Positions 15,348-27,299 of a DNA stretch of 64,000 nt are shown piece after piece. Under the pieces are notes generated by a model. It was not told the DNA's origin. It was given only the letters and a program-made list of their open reading frames with translations, and searched no databases. Made by a program: the position numbers and the translations under genes. This DNA comes from Janthinobacterium sp. CG3. Lineage in GTDB: Bacteria; Pseudomonadota; Gammaproteobacteria; Burkholderiales; Burkholderiaceae_D. The DNA is taken from assembly GCF_000344615.1 (NCBI RefSeq), contig NZ_KB467824.1, positions 2,723,963 to 2,787,962 on the forward strand. Reading direction: 5' to 3'. How positions within the stretch are numbered: the stretch's first letter is position 1; every line of letters begins with the position of its first letter.

Positions 15348-16166
15348 CTACAAGGGCCGGGCGCTGGCCCAGACCCCGCCGACGCGGTCGAACGATTCGG
15401 TGCTGACTTTGACGAAGGCGTCGCCGCCCTCCTGCCAACTGTAGCGCTCCACCTTGATGTGCTCGGACTCGACCCGCAGCACGTTGAAGGAATTGGCTTC
15501 GCCGCGCCCGCGCGTGGACGTCGCCGTGCCGGCCTGTACCATCAGCGCCGCGTAGCCGCCGATCTTGTAGCGCTCGGCGGTGTTGCCGGCGTGGCTGGCG
15601 TGCATATGCCCGGCCAGCAACAGGTCGACGCCGCATTCGGCGAACATGTCCATCGCCATCGGCGCCCGGTCCACCAGGTTGTCCTCGTCGAAGTGCGGCG
15701 GCAGGTCGAACGGGTGGTGCGTGACGATGACCTTGGTCAAGCCGGGCTCCAGGCGGTCCAGCCGCGCCCGCAATTGATCGATCTGCTCATGGTTGACGCG
15801 GCCGTCCTTGAACGTCAGCGAACGCGCCGTGTTAATGCCCAGCACGGCGATTTCCTCGTCGACGTATTCCGGGTCGAGGTCGTCGGTGACGTGCAACCGG
15901 TATTTGCGCAGCGGCGTCAGGAAGCGCGCCACCACGTTGTAGAGTGGCACGTCGTGGTTGCCCGGCACCACGATCTGCGGCCCCGGCAGGCTGTCGAGGA
16001 AGGCCCGGGCGGCGCGGAACTCGTGGCTGTGGGCGCGCTGGGTCAAGTCGCCCGAGACCACCACCACGTCCGGTTCGAGGCGCTCGATGAGCGCCTTGAG
16101 CGGCGCGATCAGGGCCTCGTCGACGCGGCCGAAATGCAAATCCGATAAATGGATGAGGGTGCGCAT
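15348..16166 (-). CDS. Metallophosphoesterase (Icc/CpdA-type)
   Basis: A 272-residue calcineurin-like phosphoesterase with all metal-binding motifs: SDLHFG (residue 8 on), SGDLTQR (about 43), GNHD (about 72), THHPF (about 150) and GHMHASH (about 187). The substrate is not evident; cyclic nucleotides, as in CpdA, and phospholipid-derived phosphates are both possible. It starts 2 bases after the stop of the diacylglycerol-kinase-like gene, so the two are co-translated. Confidence 0.88.
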   Translation of the reverse strand: MRTLIHLSDLHFGRVDEALIAPLKALIERLEPDVVVVSGDLTQRAHSHEFRAARAFLDSLPGPQIVVPGNHDVPLYNVVARFLTPLRKYRLHVTDDLDPEYVDEEIAVLGINTARSLTFKDGRVNHEQIDQLRARLDRLEPGLTKVIVTHHPFDLPPHFDEDNLVDRAPMAMDMFAECGVDLLLAGHMHASHAGNTAERYKIGGYAALMVQAGTATSTRGRGEANSFNVLRVESEHIKVERYSWQEGGDAFVKVSTESFDRVGGVWASARPL

Positions 16167-16168
16167 CG

Positions 16169-17128
16169 TTATTCACTCCCTGTGGCGGAAAGAAAAGGGC
16201 CGGCGCTGTTGGCGGCCGGGTCGCCGGCCGCGCCGGCGGGCCGCGGCACCAGTACCCGCAGCGCGCCGCGGCGTATCCGATAGCGCAGCGGCGTGGCCAT
16301 CACGGTCACTTCGCCGTCGGTGGCCACGCGCAGCCGCTTGTGGCGCGTCTCGATGTCCATTTCGGTGGCCAGCAAGACGTCGACATCCTTCTGCTCGGCG
16401 AGTCGCCCGGACAAGGCGTGGAAGGCCAGCCGCACCAGACCCAGGCGGCCGGGGCGCTGCGCCACGTACAGGCTGAGCTGGCCGGCGTCGAGGCGCGCGC
16501 GCTCGCCGATGTTGAAGCCCTGCATCACGTATTCGTTGTTGCCGATGAAAACAAAGGGCGTGCTGCGCGCGTGCCGCTGGCCGTTCACGCTCAGGCGCAC
16601 ACTCAGGAAGGGGTAGCGCCGCAGCGCCGCCAGCGCGGCCCAGGCAAACGCCAGCCACTTGCCGCGGCCCAGCCGGCGCTGCTGCTTTTCGCGGTCGCGC
16701 ACGATGTCGGGGTACAGGCCGAGGCTGGAATTGTTGAGGAACACGCGGCCGTTGACCTCGCCCACGTCCACCAGCGCCGCCGCGCCCTGCGCCAGGTTGG
16801 CGATGGCCTCGTCGAGCGGCAGCGGAATGCGCAAATCCTTGGCGAAGTGGTTCAGCGTGCCCAGCGGCAGCACGCCAAACGCCACGCCGCTGTCGACCAG
16901 CGCCGAGGCGACCGCGTTGATGGTGCCGTCGCCGCCGCCGGCCACCACCATGGCCGCGCCGGCGGCGACGGCGGCCTGCGCCGTTGCGATCATGTCCGCG
17001 CCGCTTTCGGCCAGCGTGATGGCGGCCTCGAAACCGTTGGCACGAAATTTGGCGTCGAGCTGTTCGGTCCAGTCGGCGGCGTAGCCGCAACCGGCGCCGG
17101 CGTTGATGATGACGACAATGGGAATCAC
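16169..17128 (-). CDS. Diacylglycerol kinase catalytic domain protein (YegS/BmrU-like lipid kinase)
   Basis: A 319-residue protein with the DAGK nucleotide-binding signature GGGDGTINAVA (about residue 64) and the PLGTLNHFAKDL motif (about 90), followed by the C-terminal beta-sandwich (FIGNNEYVMQGF). These enzymes phosphorylate diacylglycerol or related lipids at the membrane. It is placed between a PAP2 phosphatase and a metallophosphoesterase in one leftward operon, which fits phosphatidate/diacylglycerol turnover. Confidence 0.88.
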   Translation of the reverse strand: MIPIVVIINAGAGCGYAADWTEQLDAKFRANGFEAAITLAESGADMIATAQAAVAAGAAMVVAGGGDGTINAVASALVDSGVAFGVLPLGTLNHFAKDLRIPLPLDEAIANLAQGAAALVDVGEVNGRVFLNNSSLGLYPDIVRDREKQQRRLGRGKWLAFAWAALAALRRYPFLSVRLSVNGQRHARSTPFVFIGNNEYVMQGFNIGERARLDAGQLSLYVAQRPGRLGLVRLAFHALSGRLAEQKDVDVLLATEMDIETRHKRLRVATDGEVTVMATPLRYRIRRGALRVLVPRPAGAAGDPAANSAGPFLSATGSE

Positions 17129-17158
17129 ACTCAGATCGAACTCCTAGCTTGTTACTTG

Positions 17159-17878
17159 TTACTTGTTGGCGGCCTCCAAACGGCGCCGCAAATGCGAACA
17201 GGCGGTGATGCAGACGGCCAGCCAGCCGCAGCTTTCGGCCATCGCCGCCAGCACGTCGCTGGGATAGTGGGCGCCCAGGTAGACGCGGCTCAAGCCGACC
17301 AGCGCCGCCATCAGCGCGGCGGCCAGCACGATGGCCAGGCGCGCGCCCCACTTCGGCGTGCGGCACACCAGATAGGCGCCGAGCAGCGCGTACAGCAAGG
17401 TGGCGGTGGCCGTGTGGCCGCTGGGAAAACTGTAGCTGCTCAAGGCCAGATCGAACACCGGCTCCTCGAAACTCGGGCGCGCCCGCAGATAGGTATACTT
17501 TAGCAGCACATTCAGAACCATGACGCCCGGCATGGCGACGAGCAAGGTCAGCAGCCAGAAACGCGCCTTTTGCCGGTGGAAATACAGCGCCAGCAGCGCC
17601 GTCAGCACGACGATCCCGGCCACGCTGTGCAAATGGGTGACGACGACCATCACCCGCGTGACCCAGCCGATGGCGTGGCGGTTGAACCATTGCGAGATGC
17701 GCACGTCGAGCACGCCGATCCGCGCGGCGCCGAACACGGCGTCGGCGATGCCGCCGAAAATCCAGGCCGCCGCCAGCAGCAGCGCGACGCCGACCGTCAG
17801 GTACAAACCGAACTCGCCGTCCGGCGTCAGGCGCGCGGCCAGGAATTTTTTCAGCTTGGACGCGGCGCTCGAGGTCAT
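17159..17878 (-). CDS. PAP2 family phosphatase
   Basis: A 239-residue membrane phosphatase with the three catalytic motifs: KYTYLRARP (KX6RP, about residue 130), PSGH (about 152) and SRVYLGAHYPSD (SRX5HX3D, about 200). Membrane helices lie between and around them (LYLTVGVALLLAAAWIFGG, VVLTALLALYFH). It dephosphorylates phosphatidate or undecaprenyl-pyrophosphate type lipids. First gene of the leftward three-gene operon; a short TTGTTACT repeat lies between it and the kinase gene. Confidence 0.9.
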   Translation of the reverse strand: MTSSAASKLKKFLAARLTPDGEFGLYLTVGVALLLAAAWIFGGIADAVFGAARIGVLDVRISQWFNRHAIGWVTRVMVVVTHLHSVAGIVVLTALLALYFHRQKARFWLLTLLVAMPGVMVLNVLLKYTYLRARPSFEEPVFDLALSSYSFPSGHTATATLLYALLGAYLVCRTPKWGARLAIVLAAALMAALVGLSRVYLGAHYPSDVLAAMAESCGWLAVCITACSHLRRRLEAANK

Positions 17879-17963
17879 GGCAATCCTTCGGTTCGGGGGC
17901 CGCCAGCATACCCCAGATGGCCGGCGCGCGAGTTATTGTTAAAACGCCACAGATCTAAAAAAG

Positions 17964-18002
17964 TACTGTTTATTCGTACAGTACCTGTGCTTTTATACAG
18001 TA
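17964..18002. promoter_or_regulatory. Two adjacent LexA (SOS) boxes
   Basis: Box 1 at 17964-17983 is TACTGTTTATTCGTACAGTA, matching the classical CTGT-N8-ACAG operator including the outer TA bases. Box 2 at 17983-18002 has CTGT at 17985 and ACAG at 17997, again exactly eight bases apart, with one imperfect flank. They lie 52-90 bases before the ATG of the 74-residue gene at 18054. Confidence 0.85.
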
Positions 18003-18053
18003 CTTATGCTACAGTGATGTCTCGTTCAACGCATCTCCCTTCAAAGGATTGTC

Positions 18054-18278
18054 ATGACAACATTGAATAGCGGTTTCGGCTCACGGTTCGGTTTGGAATA
18101 CGCCCCTAATTCCTTCCTGGTCCGCATGGGCAAACGTGAAATGCTCGTTTGCCGTGACTTCCGCAAGCGCTACTATGCTGTCAATCCTGTCATCGAGTGC
18201 GGCACCGGCATCGAGCCGGGCTACGTTGAAGTGCTGCTGATGCGCCGCTGGCTGTTGATCCTGTCAAAAGCGCATTGA
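18054..18278 (+). CDS. Small protein of unknown function, probably SOS-induced
   Basis: A 74-residue basic protein (many Arg/Lys, e.g. RKRYY, RRW), without signal peptide. It has a mostly beta-like centre (FLVRMGKREMLVCRDF) and a hydrophobic end (VEVLLMRRWLLILSKAH). I do not recognise its family. An AAAGGA site precedes the ATG. Codon use is less G+C-rich than that of the neighbours. Two LexA boxes directly upstream make it a candidate DNA-damage-induced gene. Small SOS proteins in other bacteria often act as division inhibitors or polymerase or protease modulators, but nothing here shows which. Confidence 0.7.
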   Translation: MTTLNSGFGSRFGLEYAPNSFLVRMGKREMLVCRDFRKRYYAVNPVIECGTGIEPGYVEVLLMRRWLLILSKAH

Positions 18279-18561
18279 TGCCCGGCCGTTCCGGGCGCGC
18301 GAAGCACCGATCCCCAGGATCGACCCCTCATTGCCTCACGCGCCGGGCACAGCCGGGCTGGCAGGTGCGGCCCTGCTGCGCAACTTGCCGCCACAGCTAG
18401 TATCCCCAGCTTGTATCCCCGGCTTGCCTCCACAGCTTCCCCCCGGACGCACTACCGACTGCCGCCAGGCGGCGCGCATGCCATCGCGCCGCGTTTGATC
18501 TCTCCGCTTTGGGCGATGCCCTGCGCTGTATGCCGGTCTTGCTTTGATGGTCTTGGCCGCG

Positions 18562-19464
18562 CTATAACTGCGCGGCGCACGCGGCCCGCAGGAAGTCGCG
18601 CAACTGGATCACCACCGGCGTCACCTGCGCGCGGTGCATGCACACCAGATGCAGCGGCACCGGCTCCCACGCCAAGTCCGGCAACAACACTTGCAGGCGG
18701 CCGCAGCGGATATCCTCGCTGACGTCGATGCGCGATTTGTAGGCGATGCCCAGGCCCGCCACGGCCCAGCGCCGCACCACGTCGGCGTCGTCGGCGGTGC
18801 GGTTGCCGCCGACGGCCACGCTGATCGGCTCCTGCGCCGGCCCGCGCTGGAAGCTCCAGCGGTCGTAGACGACGTCGTCGAGCACATAGCGCAGGCAGTT
18901 GTGGCGGTGCAGCTCTTCCAGCGCGGCCGGCGCGCCGTGTTGCGCCAGGTAGGCCGGCGCGGCCACCAGCACGCGCCGGTTGGCCGGGGCGATCGGCATG
19001 GCGATCAGGCTGGAGTCGTCCTGCCTGCCGTAACGCAGCGCGATGTCGACCGGCTGCCGGTACATATCGGCGATCCGGTCGCTGACGCTGAGCTGGTATT
19101 GCAGCGCCGGATAGTGCAGCTGGAACGCGTCCAGCCAGCCCAGCATGACGTTGCGGCCGAGGTCGGACGGCACCGAGATTTTCAGCGTGCCGCTGAACGT
19201 GTCCTTGCCCTGGATCAGCGCGTCGTGGCCCTCCTTGAGCAGGCGCAGCGCCTCGCGCGCGTGGACCAGGTAGTGCTCGCCCTCCTCGGTTAGCCGCAGT
19301 GAGCGGGTGGTGCGCGCGAACAGGCGCAGTCCCAGCGCCAGTTCGAGGCGCTTGACGGCGGCGCTGGCCAGCGCCGGCGAGATGTCGAGTTCGCGCCCGG
19401 CCGCCGACAGGCTGCCGCGGTCGGCCGTGCGCACAAAGACCTGCAAATCATCCAGACGCAGCAA
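18562..19464 (-). CDS. LysR family transcriptional regulator
   Basis: A 300-residue protein with the N-terminal LysR winged HTH (LRLDDLQVFVRTADRGSLSAAGRELDISPALASAAVKRLE) and a periplasmic-binding-like effector domain from about residue 90 (GTLKISVPSDLGRNVMLGWL). I chose the TTG at 19464, preceded by AGGA, because it gives the standard length. The frame continues to an ATG at 19581, which would overlap the divergent oxidoreductase gene. Classical LysR layout: it probably controls that divergent gene from the shared 115-bp region. Confidence 0.88.
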   Translation of the reverse strand: MLRLDDLQVFVRTADRGSLSAAGRELDISPALASAAVKRLELALGLRLFARTTRSLRLTEEGEHYLVHAREALRLLKEGHDALIQGKDTFSGTLKISVPSDLGRNVMLGWLDAFQLHYPALQYQLSVSDRIADMYRQPVDIALRYGRQDDSSLIAMPIAPANRRVLVAAPAYLAQHGAPAALEELHRHNCLRYVLDDVVYDRWSFQRGPAQEPISVAVGGNRTADDADVVRRWAVAGLGIAYKSRIDVSEDIRCGRLQVLLPDLAWEPVPLHLVCMHRAQVTPVVIQLRDFLRAACAAQL

Positions 19465-19579
19465 TTTTCCTGATTCCTTTGAAAGTGTTTCGGTGCCGCG
19501 CGGCTTTTTCTTTGCGGCCAAACAAATGATGATACGCCTATCGGGACCGCACCGCCGCCCCACCAACAAGGAAACCATC

Positions 19580-20593
19580 ATGAAAGCCGTTGCTTACCGC
19601 ACTTCCCTGCCCATCACCCACGCCGACGCCCTGCTCGACCTGGAACTGCCGGCGCCGCGCGCCGGCGGCCGCGACCTGCTGGTCGAGGTCAAGGCGGTCT
19701 CGGTCAACCCGGTCGACGCGAAGATGCGCAAAAGAGCCGAGCCGGCGCCCGGCGCGCCGCAGGTGCTGGGCTGGGACGCGGCCGGCGTCGTCAAGGCCGT
19801 CGGCCCGGACGTGACGCTGTTCCGGCCGGGCGACCGGGTCTGGTACGCCGGCTCGATCGCCCGCCCCGGCAGCAACAGCGAATTGCACCTGGTCGACGAG
19901 CGCATCGTCGGCCACATGCCGGCCAGCCTGGACTTCGGCGCCGCCGCGGCGCTGCCGCTGACCGCCATCACGGCGTGGGAATTGCTGTTCGAACGGCTGC
20001 AGGTGGGCCGCGGCGCCGACGCCCAGGGCAAGTCGCTGCTGGTGGTCGGCGCCGCCGGCGGGGTCGGCTCGATCCTGGTGCAACTGGCGCGCCAGCTGAC
20101 CGGCCTGACCGTGATCGGCACCGCCTCGCGCCCCGAGACGGCCGACTGGGTGCGCCGGCTGGGCGCGCACCACGTAATCGACCACGGTAAGCCGCTGAGC
20201 GAGGAAATCGCCCGGCTCGGCCTGCCGCCGGTCGACTACGTGGCCAGCCTGACCCACAGCGACGCGCACTTCGCCCAGATCGTCGAGTTGATCGCGCCGC
20301 AGGGCAAGCTGGGTTTGATCGACGATCCGGCCGAACTCGACGTCAGCCTGCTCAAGAGGAAGAGCATCTCGCTGCATTGGGAGTTGATGTTTACGCGCTC
20401 GCTGTTCCAGACCGCCGACATGCACAAGCAGCACGAACTGCTCGACGAGGTGGCGCGGCTGGTCGACGCCGGCGTGCTCAAGTCGACCCTGGCCGAGCGC
20501 TTCGGCAAGATCGACGCGGCCAACCTGAAGCGCGCCCACGCCGTCATCGAGAGCAACAAGGCGCGCGGCAAAATCGTGCTGGAGGGGTTTTAA
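19580..20593 (+). CDS. Zinc-type alcohol dehydrogenase-like NADPH:quinone oxidoreductase
   Basis: A 337-residue medium-chain dehydrogenase/reductase. It has a GroES-like N-terminal domain (VEVKAVSVNPVDAKMRKR, VLGWDAAGVVKAVG) and a Rossmann domain with VVGAAGGVGSILVQLARQ (about residue 155). It lacks the catalytic and structural zinc Cys clusters, as quinone oxidoreductases do. This is the ZADH1 subgroup often found divergent from a LysR regulator that responds to quinones or electrophiles. An AAGGA site sits 7 bases before the ATG. Confidence 0.88.
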   Translation: MKAVAYRTSLPITHADALLDLELPAPRAGGRDLLVEVKAVSVNPVDAKMRKRAEPAPGAPQVLGWDAAGVVKAVGPDVTLFRPGDRVWYAGSIARPGSNSELHLVDERIVGHMPASLDFGAAAALPLTAITAWELLFERLQVGRGADAQGKSLLVVGAAGGVGSILVQLARQLTGLTVIGTASRPETADWVRRLGAHHVIDHGKPLSEEIARLGLPPVDYVASLTHSDAHFAQIVELIAPQGKLGLIDDPAELDVSLLKRKSISLHWELMFTRSLFQTADMHKQHELLDEVARLVDAGVLKSTLAERFGKIDAANLKRAHAVIESNKARGKIVLEGF

Positions 20594-20673
20594 GCTTGAA
20601 TTGGCGGGCGCCAAGCAACGGCGAAGAGCCGGGGTCGCGGCTTTAGCTCTGCCCCCGGGGTTAGGCCCTCGGT

Positions 20674-24003
<3,330 letters not shown>

Positions 24004-24014
24004 GGCCCGCGGCT

Positions 24015-24971
24015 TCAATTGGCCGCCCCGTGCGCGCCGGCGGCGCCGCGGCGCGCGCGCCACAGCGCCAGGCCGGCGCCGACCAGCAACAAGGCGGCCA
24101 CCGCCCACATCGGCCAGGTGGGCCGGTTCTGCCAGGTGCCGCGCAGCGCCGGCGCCAGCCAGCGCGCCAGCAAGTGGCGACGCTCGGCGGCGGAGATGCT
24201 GCGCAAGCCCTGCTGCAACACTTCGCCCAGCATCGGCAAGTCCTTGCGGTAGGCGAAGCTGAGCGGATAGTCGAAGCCGACGTGGCCGGCCACCACCAGT
24301 TGGCTCCAGCCGCGCCGCTGCGCCAGAAATTGCAGGCTGGCGACGTCGGCGACGACGCCGTCGACCTGGCCGGCTACCAGCGCGGCCAGCGCCGCGTCGT
24401 CGCTGGCCAGCGCCAGCCATTGCACCTGCGGATAGCGGGCGCGGACGAAATGTTCGACCGCGTAGCCCTTGCCGAGCGCCACCCTGCGCCCCCGCATGTC
24501 GCGCAGCGCCAGCCCGGCCGGCTGGTCGCCGCGGCGGATCAAGGCGGCCGGAATGGCCACGTAGGCGCTGGTGAAGCCGAGGAAGGCGGCGCGCTCGGGG
24601 GTCGGACGCAGCGAGGTCAGCATGTCGACCGCGCCGCGCTTCGCCTTGTCCAGGTTGACCTCCAGCGGCAGCGCCTCGGCGGCGACGAAGCGCAGGCCGG
24701 TTTTCTCGCCGATGAGGGCGAGGACGTCCACCGACAGGCCGCGCACCACGTTGTCGCCGTCGAGATAGACGAAGGGGCCGTAGTCGCGCTCCGGCGCGTA
24801 GCGCACCGGCGCCTGCCGCGCCACCCAGGCGCGCTGGGCCGCGCTCAGGTCGGCCATGGCGGGAGCGGCCAGCGCCGCCGCCTGGCACAGCCACAGCGCC
24901 AGCGTGTGCGCGACCAGGCGCGCGCCACGCCATGATGTCGCTCGGTCGCCGCGGCAGAGTGAACGGACCAT
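24015..24971 (-). CDS. Membrane-anchored family 3 solute-binding (sensor-type) protein
   Basis: A 318-residue protein. It has an N-terminal signal or anchor (LVAHTLALWLCQAAALAAPAMA), then a PBPb domain (about 45-270: PVRYAPERDYGPFVYLDGDNVVRGLSVDVL, LTSLRPTPERAAFLGFTSAY), and a C-terminal membrane helix (PMWAVAALLLVGAGLALWRARR, about 283-305). Free ABC-transporter binding proteins lack that last helix; it fits a BvgS/EvgS-like sensor module. The gene ends 11 bases before the MASE1 kinase gene, so the two probably form one sensing unit. No ABC permease is nearby. Confidence 0.85.
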   Translation of the reverse strand: MVRSLCRGDRATSWRGARLVAHTLALWLCQAAALAAPAMADLSAAQRAWVARQAPVRYAPERDYGPFVYLDGDNVVRGLSVDVLALIGEKTGLRFVAAEALPLEVNLDKAKRGAVDMLTSLRPTPERAAFLGFTSAYVAIPAALIRRGDQPAGLALRDMRGRRVALGKGYAVEHFVRARYPQVQWLALASDDAALAALVAGQVDGVVADVASLQFLAQRRGWSQLVVAGHVGFDYPLSFAYRKDLPMLGEVLQQGLRSISAAERRHLLARWLAPALRGTWQNRPTWPMWAVAALLLVGAGLALWRARRGAAGAHGAAN

Positions 24972-25399
24972 TGTGGAATCTCCAGTGTCATGTCAGCTTG
25001 ACAAGCGGCCCGATTCTGCTGCCTACCCTTTCAGTCACATCACATCATGTCACGAAATTTATGCATTACGTTACAAATATGTTACGTGAAATCGACACTT
25101 TTTGCTGCAGCTGCAACACCGGCCACACCACAGGCCGATTTGCGGCCTCGGCTCCTGCCCCGGCTCGCTGGAGCGCGATATTTTCGGCGAGCCGGCGGCA
25201 AAAAAGCCGGCTTTCGCTGCCATGCCGTTCAGTCACCGCCGGCAGCCAGCATGGAGATGGCGTACCGATCAATGACCCCGGGTTGCGCGCGCACAAATAT
25301 ACGCATACGCGCCATCCATGCGGGGCGAACGCAGACCCCGCCGGCCGGCGGGGCGTCCTGACACTTGGTGTTCCCTGAGCCGCCGGGCGGCGGCGACGC
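24972..25399. other. 428-bp intergenic region
   Basis: The right part holds an 18-bp perfect palindrome (25336-25353) that could end leftward transcripts of the 25.4-kb gene, though without a T-run. The left part (24980-25100) is A+T-richer, with TGTTACG/GTTACA-type repeats, and should contain the promoter of the binding-protein/kinase pair. No gene is seen. Confidence 0.4.
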
Positions 25400-26008
25400 T
25401 TACTTGGGCGCGGCGTCGAGGTAGAAAATGGCGTAGGCCTTGGCCGGTGTTTTCTCGCCCGGTTTTTCGACTTGCACCTGGGCGCAGTCTTCCACCACCA
25501 GGCTGCGCCAGTTGGCGACGCCGGCGTTGGCGAACGCGGTGTTGGCCTTCGAGGCCAGGCTGATGTCGAGCGCCAGACGGGCGTTGCGCTCGCCGGTCTT
25601 GGCGTAGTTGACGCCGCGCAGTTCGAAGCCGAACGCGCTCAGCCATGGTTCCCACAGGCCTTTTTCAACGCCCAGCACGATACGCTCGAACATATCCTTG
25701 AGCGGCAAGCCTTTTTTCACCACGCCGCGCATCGCCTGCAGCGACGGCGCCACGCGGGCGTCGGTGCTCAGCTTGCTGGCGCCGCGTTCGGCGATCGCCT
25801 TCAACTCTTTCGAAAAAGCCGCGTCGCGCTCGGTGTAGTCGCGCATGCGCGCAAAGAACTCGGGGCTGATAAACGGGTTTTCCGGGCGTCCCACGGGCGC
25901 CTCGACGGCGTCGGCAACGGGCTTCGCCGCGGCAGGCTTTTTGGCGCGCGCAACGGCCACCTTCACTGCGACTGGCTTTTTGGCAGGAGGCTGTTTTTTG
26001 TTCGTCAT
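25400..26008 (-). CDS. Conserved-looking hypothetical protein with Lys/Ala-rich N-terminus
   Basis: A 202-residue protein. The first 40 residues are basic and Ala/Lys/Pro-rich (KKQPPAKKPVAVKVAVARAKK), resembling histone-like or nucleic-acid-binding tails. The rest is a soluble mixed fold (SPEFFARMRDYTERDAAFSKELKAIAERG..., then LEPWLSAFGFELRGVNYAKTG and a beta-rich end). Composition and frame are clearly coding. I do not recognise a family; a phasin-like role was considered and not supported. Confidence 0.65.
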   Translation of the reverse strand: MTNKKQPPAKKPVAVKVAVARAKKPAAAKPVADAVEAPVGRPENPFISPEFFARMRDYTERDAAFSKELKAIAERGASKLSTDARVAPSLQAMRGVVKKGLPLKDMFERIVLGVEKGLWEPWLSAFGFELRGVNYAKTGERNARLALDISLASKANTAFANAGVANWRSLVVEDCAQVQVEKPGEKTPAKAYAIFYLDAAPK

Positions 26009-26066
26009 GGCTGTCTAAATGGAGTGTAAGGGGCGTAGTTTAACACCGCCCCGGCCTGCGCCCGCC

Positions 26067-26438
26067 CTATTCCGTCGGCGCGCCCGTCAACTCGGCTTGG
26101 CGCGCCTTGCTCAGCGACGCCAACGCGCGCTGATGCGACCATGCCAGCAGTTCCAGCAGGTAGTCCTGCGGCAGGCAGGCGACGTGGACGATGGTGACCC
26201 AGTGGAAGCGCCCCATGTAGCGCGCCGGCTTAATGCCGGGCACGCCGGTCAGCTCGACAAAGCGCTCGGCGCTGACGCGCAGGCTGAAGCGCCACGCCTC
26301 CGGTTCGCTGGTCTTGAAGTAGGCGAATTTTTTGTCGCCCACCGAATAGACCAGGATGTTCGACGGCGCCCCGTACAGGCGCCGCTCGGCGCCGGGCAAG
26401 GCGGCGCAGGCCCGCTGCAAGCGTTGCGTGTCCATCAT
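26067..26438 (-). CDS. MmcQ/YjbR family protein
   Basis: A 123-residue protein with the YjbR fold signature: CAALPGAERRLYGAPSNILVYSVGDKKFAYFKTSEPE, then RFSLRVSAERFVELTGVPGIKPARYMGRFHWVTI, ending in the SHQRALASLSKARQ helix. This family has a double-wing DNA-binding-like fold but no proven function. Its start overlaps the stop of the next upstream gene by 4 bases, so the two are co-transcribed. Confidence 0.88.
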   Translation of the reverse strand: MMDTQRLQRACAALPGAERRLYGAPSNILVYSVGDKKFAYFKTSEPEAWRFSLRVSAERFVELTGVPGIKPARYMGRFHWVTIVHVACLPQDYLLELLAWSHQRALASLSKARQAELTGAPTE

Positions 26439-26803
26439 TTTGCGCTCTTGCAGCGTACCAATCGCCGATCACCGACCTGCAAACGGCTGTCGTCGGCGGA
26501 CAAGCTCAAGGCCAGGGTCTTGGGGAACGGCGCGTCCGACCACGAACAACTGAAGTCCGCCGTCAGCGCCGTGGCGCTTTCCCGCTTCACCTTGACGACG
26601 CGGCAATTTTCATCCAGCTGCCGGATGACTTCCGCGTCGATTTCGTAACCGGAACTATCGGCGAGGACATCGCCGTTGCAGGCGGCCGGCGTGTTCCCCC
26701 ACACGCCTTGCATTTTTTGGGGAATGGAGAACGGCGAGGTCGGCGCGCCCGACGCGCCGCAATGCAGCAAGGCGATGAGCATGGCGAGGGCGGTTTTTGG
26801 CAT
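26435..26803 (-). CDS. Small secreted hypothetical protein
   Basis: A 122-residue protein with a Sec signal (MPKTALAMLIALLHCGASGA), then a Cys-containing mature domain of about 100 residues (MQGVWGNTPAACNGDVLADS...NCRVVKVKRES...FSCSWSD...RRLVRCKSAK). The four Cys of the mature part may form disulphides. I chose the ATG at 26803 because a signal peptide begins there; the same frame is open to 27226 through a PDZ-like stretch. It overlaps the YjbR gene start by 4 bases. Confidence 0.65.
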   Translation of the reverse strand: MPKTALAMLIALLHCGASGAPTSPFSIPQKMQGVWGNTPAACNGDVLADSSGYEIDAEVIRQLDENCRVVKVKRESATALTADFSCSWSDAPFPKTLALSLSADDSRLQVGDRRLVRCKSAK

Positions 26804-27226
26804 GGGATAGGAATCGGTGGCGGAATGTCGGCGCCGGGGCCGGGCCGGCGCCGGTCGGGGCGACCTTGATGTTGCCGATTTTGCAGCACCGGCCCGACCC
26901 CTGTCAAGCGCGCGTCGGCCCTGGCCGGGACGCATCAGCGCCAGCGTGACCACCGATCCGGCCGCGCCGCGCAGGCGCTTGCTCAATTGCCTGTTCGTCG
27001 CGGCGCCGGCGCCCGCTTCGGCGGCGGGGCCGTCGATGTTGACCATGACGTCGCCGGCCCGCACCCCGGTCCGGTCGGCCGGCGAGTTTTCTATCGCCGA
27101 GATGACGCGCACGTTCTTGCCGGCCAGCTGGCGGCAGGCGCCCAGATTGGCGGGATGCCTTGGATTTATATTGTCGTGCTTAACCCTTTTTCCCTTCCCG
27201 TAACGCTTCATTGTCATGACAAGCAC
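26804..27226 (-). pseudogene. Orphan PDZ-domain fragment in frame with the secreted protein gene
   Basis: Translation of this stretch contains a recognisable PDZ core: NVRVISAIENSPADRTGVRAGDVMVNIDG, followed after a short insert by LSKRLRGAAGSVVTLALMRPG. This is close to the PDZ domain of S41 C-terminal processing proteases. No protease domain precedes or follows it. After the PDZ the sequence becomes Arg/Pro-rich and runs without a stop into the signal peptide of the next gene. Either it is a remnant of a lost protease gene or a small PDZ protein that reads through. Confidence 0.5.
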
Positions 27227-27299
27227 TTGTCACTTATTCACGGCAACGTTGCGGCTTACGCAGCCGCGTTTTTTTCGATCGATTACAGCAAGGACTGCC

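Noticed and set aside
24004..24933. N-terminal extension of the MASE1 kinase frame
   Set aside because: The extra 310 residues are Arg/Ala/Gly-rich and overlap the binding-protein gene in another frame. The MASE1 domain starts at the ATG at 24003.
25400..26008. Phasin annotation for the Lys/Ala-rich protein
   Set aside because: The phasin helical signature is missing. Similarity was only in the basic Ala/Lys-rich tail composition.
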